Positions 49,217-60,420 of a stretch of 64,000 nucleotides of DNA are shown piece after piece. This stretch comes from Oenanthe sinensis (lineage: Eukaryota; Streptophyta; Magnoliopsida; Apiales; Apiaceae): NCBI GenBank assembly GCA_028671895.1, contig CM053796.1:38066860-38130859 (forward strand), in the 5' to 3' direction. Positions within the stretch are counted from its first letter, which is position 1. Each line of letters begins with the position of its first letter. A model generated the notes under the pieces. The model was not told where the DNA came from. It worked only from the letters and a program-made list of their open reading frames with translations, and searched no databases. The position numbers and the translations under genes are program-made.

Positions 49217-49851
49217 AAATCATTAACAATTATTTTGGAATGGAAAAAATATATTCTTAAAAAAATACAAGCAGATTTTTTTAATTTGTACTGATTAGCG
49301 ATTTGGCAATAAGGATCTTAACAGAGTACATCAATTTCATTTAATTTTGCGCAAAATAGAGAGCTCTGTTTAACAATACATTGAGACAATGATCGAATGA
49401 GATTGTACATAATAAAAATTTACAACCTGTATATACTCGTATGTGGTTCCGACAACCACATGGCATTAATGGCCCTATATTGACTAATTTAACACAATCA
49501 ATGCTTATACGTGACAACCAAGTCAATGTCCAGTAACATGCGCCATATTTATGGTAGTATATGCTCATTACGCACAAAGTAATGGCCCAATTTAGAAATG
49601 AAGAAACATTTAGAAATTAATTGAACATCGTGTATCAAATTTGCATAACGAAAATGGGCAATAATAATATCACCCCTATTCCATTTTATATATTATTTTT
49701 AAAAATTTATGTATATTAAAAATTTTAATATAAAAATTATTCTTCAATTATATTCATATTAATTATAATGATTAACTAAAAATCAGAATTTAAATTTTGT
49801 ATCCATGTTACAGGCTGAGGTCGGCTCATTTATCGAATTGGAGCTTGAGCA
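49217..49851. repeat. Block duplicated at 63379-64000
   Basis: Nearly identical to the right edge of the window, differing mainly by a ~10-bp deletion in the right copy (cctgtatatactcgtatgtgg versus cctgtatgtgg). Part of the large duplication that also carries the dioxygenase gene. The minus-strand open frame in it (49341-49577) has no recognisable features. Confidence 0.92.
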
Positions 49852-49878
49852 CGCTTTTCACAGCCTGTGCCTGTAATC

Positions 49879-50683
49879 TAGGGCCGAGCAAAAAACCGAA
49901 TAAAAACCGAAATCGATAAAAACCGAACCGAAGAAAATCGAAACTGAAAAAAACCGATCCGAAACCGAAAAATAAAAAACCGAACCGATTGATAGGTTCC
50001 GGTTATAGGTTAAAACCGAACCGAAAAAAACTTAACCGTACCGATAATTAAAATAAATAAATTTATTATATATAATTTATATATATATATGATGAAAGGT
50101 ATCTACTGTTATCTTTAGAAAATTTTCTAAAGTTAATTATATAAAACTACATCATTTAGACTCTACCAGAAAAATCTAAAATTAATTTTGAGTTACAGTT
50201 GTATATAAGAGTTGTCTCTCTTATAAATGAAGCAATATAAATCACAATACATATTCATGATTCATTGTTTAAAGTAAATTCTGTTGAAGATCGCATGATT
50301 AGTATATATAATGCCGATTGACTTCACAATTAAAAATGCGATATTTTAATAGAGTTACATATTTGAATATTTGTATGAGAAGACATGATTCTGATGATAT
50401 AAAATTTATATAAATTCATTAAAGTTTCTTACATGTTAAAGTAAGTTTAACTTGTTAAAGTTTCTTATCCTTTTTTTGTAGTGTTATTATACGGAATGTG
50501 ATTCAAATATTTGAATGTAAATATATAATAATTTAAATTATATACTTTTTCATTTTTATTTATCCGGTTTTTAACCGAAACCGATGGTTTGGTTACGGTT
50601 TTGGTTTTTAATTTTTAAAACTAAAGATATGCGGTTCCGGTTTTAGCCAAAAACCGAGCCGAATCGAACCGTGCTCTCCCCTA
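49879..50683. mobile_element. hAT-like non-autonomous element, 805 bp
   Basis: Flanked by a perfect 8-bp duplication ctgtaatc (49871-49878 and 50684-50691). The left end tagggccgagca is mirrored by tgctctcccct(a). The subterminal parts are runs of aaaccgaacc on the left and ggttttggtt/cggttttta on the right, forming large imperfect inverted repeats. No coding sequence. A different family from 44180. Confidence 0.88.
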
Positions 50684-50696
50684 CTGTAATCAACTG

Positions 50697-50716
50697 CCCC
50701 CCCCCCCCCCCCCCCC
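50697..50716 (+). repeat. Poly-C tract
   Basis: About 20 uninterrupted C residues just right of the hAT-like element, unusual in AT-rich DNA. Confidence 0.9.
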
Positions 50717-50757
50717 TGCATATGAAAATCTTATCATCTCTTCTTGTTTTTTGGCAG

Positions 50758-51004
50758 GAAAGCATTGGGAAACAATGGAAGGAGTTCCTCGACTACAATG
50801 AGCAGATAGGGTTCATATTCCATGTATGTACTTGAGTACATTCTTTTTTTTATAATTGGCATTTTATATTTTTCTATAATTTTAAATATGTTGAGTGTTC
50901 CCTTTGATTCCTTTAAAATTTGGTATTGAAGTAAATGTTATATTCTCCTACAGGATGATGCAAAGAGGCTCGACAGAGGTGCTAAGAACAAATACACTGC
51001 ATGA
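50758..51004 (+). pseudogene. Possible two-exon gene fragment, unidentified
   Basis: After a good acceptor (ttttttggcag) an open segment 50758-50823 encodes ESIGKQWKEFLDYNEQIGF and ends at cat|gtatgt. After ctcctacag, 50954-51004 continues in frame as DDAKRLDRGAKNKYTA and a stop. The splice signals and protein-like composition suggest the 3' end of a gene whose upstream part is missing or was cut off by the hAT-like insertion. I do not recognise the protein. In another frame the second exon is open further (to 51083). Confidence 0.3.
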
Positions 51005-51083
51005 GTTGCATGAAGAAGGCTGGAAGCGGAAACCATTGTTAGGATTTTCAGTTCTAGGATTGGATATGCTTTCAGTAATCTGA

Positions 51084-52919
51084 GTTTCCATGTCAGTTTT
51101 TATCGAGTTAAATTTCTTGGCATTATTTTGTGAACTGCTAACGTTGAAAACATGCTAAATTAGTTTTATTCTCTTTCGTTGACCATATTATACTTTATGT
51201 GTAGATGATTTTGTTTTATGGGTTATGAATTTGTTCTGAAAGTATACTAGATTGGAGGCCTGCTGGCCTCACTTTTTTGTCGTGTTCCGGCCAAGCCAGA
51301 ACTACAGATATAAATCCGAATTGATAACAAATTATAGTACGAGTAGTATAGTAGTTAAAGTTGAGGGGAGTTGGCGACCATTTGAAAGATAGAAGAGTTT
51401 ACATCCATCTGAATATAAATATACTACAAGATTGCAACACTTCTAATACAAGTCCCGGAGTGTATCGCGTGTTTTGCTTACTGTCTATTCTCAACTTCAG
51501 CATCACACCAAGATAAAAAAAAAATGTTTCATTTTCCTTTTCCAATCATTTTGCATCCAACATATCTAGAAATTTGCCCTCTAGTTTGTTCATTTTTCCC
51601 GCTTACGTTTTATTATCCTTTCCTTCAAGATTTCATTTGTAGTACCCCCATTCAGCAGAGCATGGTATGCAATGAAAAAAATTGAAAATATTTAAGAATA
51701 CAATGGAAAAAGGATTGAAAATAATAAATATTTACCTCTGACAGTTCAAAATCAGGTCACTCCATATGAACACATGCACAATCTGATAAAAAAAATTATT
51801 GGCTAATGTTGTTTTGTAGAGGTTTATGTTTGATTCCATTCTCAAATTACACCCTATTTAGTTTTTACTTTGATTTTTTCAGGCTACAACTCCTTGTTCA
51901 AACTTTCCAAAACCATCACCTTTTACTGTTCAATTTTAATTTTTTGCATTTTATTTATATATCGTTAAACATATAAATTTACAAGCTTCTCTTACATTTT
52001 AGTTACATATTGTTAAATATCTACAACTTGTCCAACATAAATATATTATCTCATAGTGTTACACTTATTAATATGTGATATATAATTCACTTTAATTATT
52101 TAAGTATATATCTGCTCTAAAAATATTATGAATTGATTTATATATGAAATATTGTATACAAGTATTCATAATAATGATTAGAAACTAAATTTTATTTATT
52201 TTATAAAATATATAATATGATTTGATATTAATAAAATATATTTTAAATGCAAGCAATTCCTATGAGTACGTTCATCCTTCCCAAATTTTGATTTATTAGA
52301 TATACGAGGTTAGAGAACTCGCGCAAGGGTTTTCGAGATTATATCCATTTCTAATATTGTGTTTCAATGGTATATTTGTAGTCCTCTTATTTTACATAAA
52401 TATCTTTCGATTTATATTGGGAAAAATAATAATCTCATAATATCATATGAGGTCACTCTGAGAGTCAGCAAACTCAAGAGATTAATGGGTTAACATGATA
52501 TGATTATAAAACTTTTTAAAGTGTTAAAATGTTTCTCTTTGCAAATTATCAAATTTAGTTATGGAGAAGAAATGTGAACGAGTTATAATGAAATCGGCAA
52601 TGTCGTGGATTGTTATCAGAGTGTGATTGTGAATTTGTGATTGAAAGTCGTGATAGTGACAAGACGATTGTGATGATGATGATGACTATATGTTCATACT
52701 AATATATACTCCTATTTTAGGTCGGTAATGAAACGGGACAATTAATGGTCATGGACCAATGGTAATGGTGATGGCAGGGGACATTGAGGTCACAAGTGGG
52801 TGGTATTATTGTATTGATAGCACTAAAACGTTTTTATTCTGGCGCCGTTTAATCAATTACTTGGAGAGTTGGAACACAAATTAGTAAACGATGAAGTTCT
52901 GTTAGACTGTTACGGCAAG
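51084..52919. other. Spacer, no gene seen
   Basis: AT-rich. The last few hundred bases must contain the native promoter of dioxygenase copy 1, since the duplicated block starts at about 52917. Confidence 0.45.
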
Positions 52920-53047
52920 TAACAAAAATAGGGACCAGACACAACAAGAATACATCTGTCGTCGTTATAAACTCTATTGCACCGTATAAAAAATACACAC
53001 AATTACACAAATCTAGAGATCACTTTCTAGTGCATGAGAGCAAGAAA

Positions 53048-54434
53048 ATGGGAGTGGCAAAGGTAACAAATCTAGGGAGCTCTCTCCATGTACCTTCAGT
53101 CCAAGAACTGGCCAAGGAAAAGATTGCACTAGTACCGTCCCGATACGTACGTTCTGATCAAGAACCTGTTTTCTCGAGCTCCAATCCTGCCCTTGAAGTT
53201 GAAGTCCCTGTAATTGATATGGAGATGTTACTTGATGGAGATTTGATGGACACTGAGCTAAATAAACTACACCATGCATGTAAAGAGTGGGGTTTCTTTC
53301 AGGTAACTAATCATTATTTTTAATAATTTCCAAAGATATTTCTAATGAAAAATCATTCATTAAAGCTTTCGTAGATATGATCATGTACCCTATACTACTT
53401 TATATATGATTAACTTACGAAATATTTATGTGTCTTTGAAGCTGATAAACCATGGGGTCAGCAATTCATTACTAGAGAAAGTGAAAATAGAGATTGATGA
53501 GTTCTTTAAGCTGCCACTAGAAGAGAAGGCAAGGTTTGGTCAAGTAGAGGAAGATATAGAAGGTTATGGACAAGCGTTCGTAGTCTCCAATGACCAGAAG
53601 CTTGATTGGGCAGACATGTTTTACTTGATCACTCTTCCTGAAAAGTTAAGGAAACCCCACTTGTTGCCTCAACTCCCTCTTTCATTAAGGTTGTGAAATT
53701 AATTTCTCTCGAACACTATACATCAAGCTACGATAAGTTAGTTTTAAACTATAAGGATGATTAACATAATAATTTTGCAGAAATGTTGTAGAGGCTTATT
53801 CGGCAGAGTTAAAAAGAGTGGCCCTGAAACTTCTTAATTTAATGGCCAAAGCTCTAGAAATGAACCCAGAGGAAATAGGAATGCTCTTTGAAGAAGGCAT
53901 GCAGTCAATGAGGATGAACTACTACCCTCCATGCCCTCAGCCAGATCAGGTCATTGGACTCGCGCCTCATAGTGATGGTGATGCCCTTACTATCCTTCTT
54001 GAACTTAATGAAACCCAAGGCCTCCAGGTTAAAAAGGACGGTGTTTGGATTCCTGTTAAACCGTTGCCTTCTGCTTTTGTTGTAAACATTGGAGACGTTA
54101 TGGAGGTATGTATTAATATTATATCTTCATTGCTACGATATGTATATGTTATGTAGACTTTTTAACACGAATAGCTATTTTGAATCTGTAGATTGTAACT
54201 AATGGAACATACCCTAGCATCGAGCACAGAGGCGTTGTTAACTCTGAGAAGGAGAGAATGTCCATTGCTACATTTTTAAGCCCCAAGTTAGACGGAGAAT
54301 TCGGTCCTGCACAAAGCCGTCTCTCACCCGAAACTCCTCCGAAATTTAAAAGGATCGGTGCTGCAGATTTCCTTAAGGGAATATTTGGTCAGAAGCTAGC
54401 AGGGAAATCTTTTCTTGACACTCTTAGAATATAA
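53048..54434 (+). CDS. 2-oxoglutarate/Fe(II)-dependent dioxygenase, SRG1-like (copy 1)
   Basis: Complete four-exon gene: 53048-53302, 53442-53689, 53781-54105 and 54192-54434, about 356 residues, normal for the plant DOXC class. It opens with VTNLGSSLHVPSVQELAKEK, typical of SRG1/codeine-demethylase-like enzymes. The N-terminal DIOX_N part includes PVIDMEMLL and EWGFFQLINHGV. The Fe(II) site is HSD (in GLAPHSDGDA) plus the His of PSIEHRGVV. The 2OG-binding RxS is RMSIA. Such enzymes are soluble and hydroxylate or demethylate specialised metabolites; the substrate cannot be told. Start at MGVAKVTN is by family custom; an in-frame ATG six codons earlier (53030) is possible. Its 5' leader stays open in the same frame. 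Confidence 0.95.
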
Positions 54435-55387
54435 ACCTGATATACCAGTTTTCAGGAGTCTGTTCAATAGCTTCTTGCTAGTGAAGGCTGTAGCTACAAT
54501 AAAATTGGCTTCTGTATAATATCATAAATTTGTGTTTTACTAACATTTATGTGGTAAATTATACAGATTATGATGTATAATAAAAAGATTTAATCTGAGT
54601 TGCGTTTCCAGATTACTGTAAAATAATAAGATTGGAATAATATGTGTTGTATGATTTTATTGTGCCTCTGTAAGCAGCTAGTGAAATTAGTTATTTCCAT
54701 CTTTTTACAAGTATTTAACCATCGAATTTAACTGTACTTTTCCGTCTAATCTAACTAGTCTTTTGTGTACCGGCCTTTGTTCTGCAATGGTAAACTTCAA
54801 AACTCACTGAAATTAGTTCGTAGCACTATCACGAATAACCATTCACCAAAGAGTGCGATGAAACCTGCAAATCCACACAAAGGGTAACAATAAGACCAGA
54901 GGCCATGATTTATATTGTAAAAGTTTCTGAACCTTGGGTGCCAAGTAAAAAAAAGGCTGTTACGAAAGAAAATGATTCAGCAGCAAACCAATAACAACTA
55001 TTCCACTCGCTCTCATGGAGTCATTGCATCCTTTATTATCTTTCTTTCTTTGCTCTTCTTTTACTGGACCCATATATTTTGTTTATTGTCTCTAAATTGA
55101 CTTGGTGGGTAGGGTATGTACCTTTAATTTATGTTGAGTTTGGCAAATGGGTATAAATTATGTGGCATGGTTGGATTAGTTTTTGAATTAATATGTACGT
55201 TTGTTTTAATGGGTGTCTGCTACTTTTTGTGTTTTTATTGTTTGTTTGATGCTGCATGTATAAAGTTTCTCAAGGTAGAGCTTGTTTAATTTCTTCTTCT
55301 GAATTATTTGGTTTGTTGATTTGGTGATTCTGGTTTATTTTATTCATCTTTTCCTTTATTTGTGTGTATTTTTTTAGATTTTTGTGA

Positions 55388-56284
55388 ATGGATTCAACTA
55401 TGGTAGGAGAAGATGAACTGAAGCACTATGATGAAAAAGAGAGTGATGGTGGGGAAGTTAGTTCTCCTGCTTTAAATTACCATGAAGGGGAGGAGGATGA
55501 ATCAGGGAAGAGTGGAGGCAGTTCATCGACTCATCCAACTGCACCAGAGGGTAATCATATGGAAGAAAGAGTGGAAGAGGGTGTTGTTCAAACTGAGCGG
55601 GAGTTGAAATTGGAGGAGGATTGCAAGATCGAGAATATAAGTATTGAATCGACTGAGGAGGTGTGTGATCGAGGATCATCAAGCAGCAGCAGTAGTAGTA
55701 GTAGTTCTGATGACGAGTCTCATGAAGAAAACAAAACAGCTGTAGTTGAAACTGGATCGGTTGTTGATCTAGTCAAGCCTGTCGAAACTTTGCCTGAAGT
55801 TGTATGTCAAGTAACTGAATGTGTTAAGGTTGAAGATGATAGTGAAGTTGTCAAAACTGATCCTGTTAATCAAATAAATCAAGTAAACGATAGCATCCCT
55901 GCTCAAGAGACTGATGATGGAGTTTCTGAAGCTGTGCAAGTTATCGATTTAGCCGAGCCATCCGATTGTTTCTCGGGAGTGGAAAACAAGGTAATGATAC
56001 CATTGTGATAGGGGGAACTCCTGATCAGATAGGGATCCCCTCCCTCGGGGAAAAATATGTAATAGATAAATAGCAAACACACACAACCCTCCCGTTTTTG
56101 GCTTTTTCAAGAATGCAACTTTTCAGTTAGTACTTTGTACTTGGAACTTTCCTGGTCTTGAAATCATTATATGTTTACAATATTATTGCAGCCCTCTGTA
56201 GCTTCTGCCTCGCTGATAGTGCAAAAGACTTCCATGAAGAGTTGCTGTGGAATTTTCGAGTTGTTTACAAGTTCTGACAAATAA
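55388..56284 (+). CDS. Acidic Ser-rich plant protein with CCG tail, function unknown
   Basis: Exon 1 55388-55990 and exon 2 56192-56284 join in frame to about 231 residues. The protein is strongly acidic (Glu/Asp) with an 11-Ser run followed by acidic residues near residue 100, which suggests disorder and possible phosphorylation. The second exon encodes a short, different C-terminus with KSCCGIFELFTSSDK. Plant-specific unknown proteins ending in a W/K-SCCG-LFE-like tail exist; I relate it to those with moderate confidence. No signal peptide or membrane segment. It follows dioxygenase copy 1 by about 1 kb. Its promoter and first 24 codons were copied to 60.3 kb and now precede dioxygenase copy 3. 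Confidence 0.75.
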
Positions 56285-58619
56285 TTTCAAAGTACTAGCT
56301 TTTTACATGCGTATAATTCTCACCAGGCATCTTTTTCCATATGTTGTTATTTCTTTATTCTAACGATGAACTTGCCTCGTATCTCATTTGTTTAATCAAT
56401 CGTAGCACAACTTGCAACACCAATAATCCAAAGATTGGCTTACTTCGAGTATTTTTCTTGAAATGTATCTGTTGGTGAAATACTTACACGGTAGAAAATC
56501 CTTGTTGATTTGGGTCGTTAAGTTAGCTAATTATCCCGCCAATAATTTTTCCTCTTTCAAAGATCTTGTTTGGCATGATTGTCAGGTGTTTATCTAATAT
56601 CTGCTGGGGCATGGTTCCAACCCTTATATGTGTGAATACAGGCCAAAATAAGGATAAGGTTGCATAGAGAGAGTCGATTTCATATTCAGATTGTATCTCC
56701 ACATTATGTGATCCTACTCATGTTACTGACTCAGGAATAAGATTAGTGGAACATGTAAATTATAAATTTATAATAGAAAAAGATAGTAATTGGTTAATTG
56801 TTTGCTAGAATAAGCTGAGACCTTATCTAATAGAGGGAAAAAACGCTTTGCTTACAAAGCCATACATTTTCCTCTTACTCAGCTTATGATCCTTGTAGAA
56901 TAATTGTTTGATCTCGGTAGAATCAACTTTGTCATCCTATCATTCTTCGCTTATGAGTTTCGAGTTTTTGTTCTAATATAAAGATCACATTGTTGCCTCT
57001 GAATAATGCATTGTACTACTACTCAATGCAGAAACAGTGGGTACATGTGTTTAACTGTAGGGAGCAAAGCACAGATCTTAAAAGTTTTCTTTACATTTTC
57101 CCTCCCGTAATCAGTAGGCAGGAGCCTTACCATGCAGTAACTTATTAGATTCATAGTAATGAAAAGGCTTTTGTGTTTAGGTGGTTCAGAGTCCTTTCTT
57201 CTTCTAAACAGTTTTTTTCCTTCTCTAGTCATCGCCCATCTGCCAATGCCTATAATAATAAAAAAACGTGCTTAAGTTGAGGACTAAAAGAAGCATTGCA
57301 ACAGGTTTCATCCGCTCCCCAGCCATTTCAGGATGCTGCAAAGCATCTTGACTGTTTATACTAATATATGAAACTAGAGTAGGAAAATGTCTCTGGACAT
57401 AGAACCACTGATGCCTATTATATTAATGGTTTGTTCTTCTCTTGTGTTTGCAGGGACTTTGTGGGGTTGTAAAGACGTGGATGATGCTTCAAACTAAGGG
57501 CAAGGCAATGTACAGTGCCAGATACCTCATCGTAAATTATTTTTCCTTTCCCTTTGTGGCATGCTTTGATTGGGCTTTGATTTACTTCTGCTTGTTTCAA
57601 GAAAGGCTATTATTTGCCAGTTTAACTGAAGTTGGTATTTTTGTTACTCTAATAGACACATTGCAACCTTATCTTGATGGTAAATCTAAAGTGTTTTGAT
57701 CAAGTATTCACACCATTGGTGACGGCTTCGTAGGGGAGGGGAGATGGCCGGAGATTCAGAATTGGGAGTTGCAAACATAGAACTAACTTGAAATATCATA
57801 CCTATTAATGTCAATGATTTTAAGATATCAATTCTGTATAAAACTGCATTTCAAAACGGAAGCACTTGATCGAAAGTTACTCGGGATTCATAGGCGCTGA
57901 CTATGTTGGTACACAAATTCCTGCATCTCCATTTCTCCAGTATTTTTACCAGAAACATTTCTTTAACATTTAAAAGTTCCTCTCTACATAGAAGGTCCAA
58001 AGTTCACCTTGCAAATTTGTCAAAAATTATTCATGATTTTGTAGGATGGAAGTTCATCTAAAAAACTTGGGATTTGCACGTACACGTTCACCTTGTAAAT
58101 TGCCCTACATTACCAATTGGTGGAATACGCTATTAGCATGATAAACTTCCATGACTATCTGATTGTTAAATGTGAATTACCCCAACTTTTGAAATAGAAA
58201 GAAACTAGGAATATGAGAAATACTTTAAAGAGATATGATAGAACACCATGAGAAATATATTTATAATGATGATACTTCTGTACAAATTTATAATGCAGTG
58301 TCATAAATTCTTAATGCCCCTGCTTAACTTTGAACTACAAGAAAACCAAAACCTCAGATGTTTCCAATAATTATGATTAAATGTACTCTCATATTTCATA
58401 TCAAACCATTCTTTGATCTACAAATGAGCCAGCATAGAATAGAATATAAGACTTGAAGCAAAACTTGCCTGAGCACTTAAGAATGAGTTGAACAAATAAT
58501 ACCGAAGAAAGATGGAAATTAAGATGTTCCATTAGAAGTAAAACCAACATTGTATTCCAACAACTGAATCTCCCAAAACTAAACATAATTATAGAATTTT
58601 TTTTCAACAGCATGAAGAC
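56285..58619. other. Spacer, no clear gene
   Basis: 2.3 kb without a recognisable gene. The open frame at 57442-57699 starts after a plausible acceptor (tttgcag, 57447-57453) with GLCGVVKTWMMLQTK but has no known features. This segment separates copy 1 from the truncated copy 2 and is not duplicated in the window. Confidence 0.4.
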
Positions 58620-58625
58620 AACTTT

Positions 58626-60420
58626 TAAACTATAAGGATGATTAACATAATAATTTTGCAGAAATGTTGTAGAGGCTTATTCGGCAGAGTTAAAAAGAGT
58701 GGCCCTGAAACTTCTTAATTTAATGGCCAAAGCTCTAGAAATGAACCCAGAGGAAATAGGAATGCTCTTTGAAGAAGGCATGCAGTCAATGAGGATGAAC
58801 TACTACCCTCCATGCCCTCAGCCAGATCAGGTCATTGGACTCGCGCCTCATAGTGATGGTGATGCCCTTACTATCCTTCTTGAACTTAATGAAACCCAAG
58901 GCCTCCAGGTTAAAAAGGACGGTGTTTGGATTCCTGTTAAACCGTTGCCTTCTGCTTTTGTTGTAAACATTGGAGACGTTATGGAGGTATGTATTAATAT
59001 TATATCTTCATTGCTACGATATGTATATGTTATGTAGACTTTTTAACACGAATAGCTATTTTGAATCTGTAGATTGTAACTAATGGAACATACCCTAGCA
59101 TCGAGCACAGAGGCGTTGTTAACTCTGAGAAGGAGAGAATGTCCATTGCTACATTTTTAAGCCCCAAGTTAGACGGAGAATTCGGTCCTGCACAAAGCCG
59201 TCTCTCACCCGAAACTCCTCCGAAATTTAAAAGGATCGGTGCTGCAGATTTCCTTAAGGGAATATTTGGTCAGAAGCTAGCAGGGAAATCTTTTCTTGAC
59301 ACTCTTAGAATATAAACCTGATATACCAGTTTTCAGGAGTCTGTTCAATAGCTTCTTGCTAGTGAAGGCTGTAGCTACAATAAAATTGGCTTCTGTATAA
59401 TATCATAAATTTGTGTTTTACTAACATTTATGTGGTAAATTATACAGATTATGATGTATAATAAAAAGATTTAATCTGAGTTGCGTTTCCAGATTACTGT
59501 AAAATAATAAGATTGGAATAATATGTGTTGTATGATTTTATTGTGCCTCTGTAAGCAGCTAGTGAAATTAGTTATTTCCATCTTTTAACAAGTATTTAAC
59601 CATCGAATTTAACTGTACTTTTCCGTCTAATCTAACTAGTCTTTTGTGTACCGGCCTTTGTTCTGCAATGGTAAACTTCAAAACTCACTGAAATTAGTTC
59701 GTAGCACTACCACGAATAACCATTCACCAAAGGGTGCGATGAAACCTGCAAATCCACACAAAGGGTAACTTTTTGAAGGACCACCAGATCCCTTCACCAA
59801 TATTTCATTGTTGTGGAGAGGATTTGAACTCATAAATTCATGTATGATAGCATTGGAATATAACAATAAGACCAGAGGCCATGATTTATTTTGTAAAAGT
59901 TTCTGAACCGTGGGTGCCAAGTAAAAAAAAGGCTGTTACGAAAGAAAATGATTCAGCAGCAGACCAATAACAACTATTCCACTCGCTCTCATGGAGTCAT
60001 TGCATCCTTTATTATCTTTCTTTCTTTGCTCTTCTTTTACTGGACCCATATATTTTGTTTATTGTCTCTAAATTGACTTGGTGGGTAGGGTATGTACCTT
60101 TAATTTATGTTGAGTTTGGCAAATGGGTATAAATTATGTTGCATGGTTGGATTAGTTTTTGAATTAATATGTACGTTTATTTTAATGGGTGTCTGCTACT
60201 TTTTGTGTTTTTATTGTTTGTTTGATGCTGCATGTATAAAGTTTCTCAAGGTAGAGCTTGTTTAATTTCTTCTTCTGAATTATTTGGTGATTCTGGTTTA
60301 TTTTATTCATCTTTTCCTTTATTTGTGTGTATTTTTTTAGATTTGTGTGAATGGATTCAACTATGGTAGGAGAAGATGAACTGAAGCACTATGATGAAAA
60401 AGAGAGTGATGGTGGGGAAG
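58626..60420 (+). repeat. Duplicated block (copy of 53742-55457)
   Basis: Starts inside dioxygenase intron 2 (tttaaactataaggatgatt) and ends after codon 24 of the acidic-protein gene. It includes dioxygenase exons 3-4, the 3' flank and the acidic-protein promoter. The offset from copy 1 is 4881 bp at the start; a 95-bp extra segment at 59770-59864 and a few small indels distinguish it. Confidence 0.92.
58662..59315 (+). pseudogene. Dioxygenase copy 2, lacking exons 1-2
   Basis: Only exons 3 (58662-58986) and 4 (59073-59315) are present; they appear identical to copy 1, with HSD, the second Fe-binding His and RMSIA. The duplication began within intron 2, so the N-terminal half, promoter and start codon are missing. 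The open frame beginning MALKLLNLMAKAL (58699) lacks the DIOX_N part and half of the barrel. It cannot make a full enzyme, though a readthrough transcript is possible. Confidence 0.93.

Noticed and set aside
53013..53279. Minus-strand 88-codon frame (again at 60514-60780)
   Set aside because: Antisense of dioxygenase exon 1; no independent protein-like features.
55676..55710. Poly-Ser run as sign of repeat expansion artefact
   Set aside because: Codons are mixed (agc/agt/tct) and lie in an open, spliced gene, so treated as genuine coding sequence.
58662..59037. Short plus-strand ORF of dioxygenase copy 2 as an independent small protein
   Set aside because: It is exon 3 plus intron readthrough of a truncated copy; no start region of its own.
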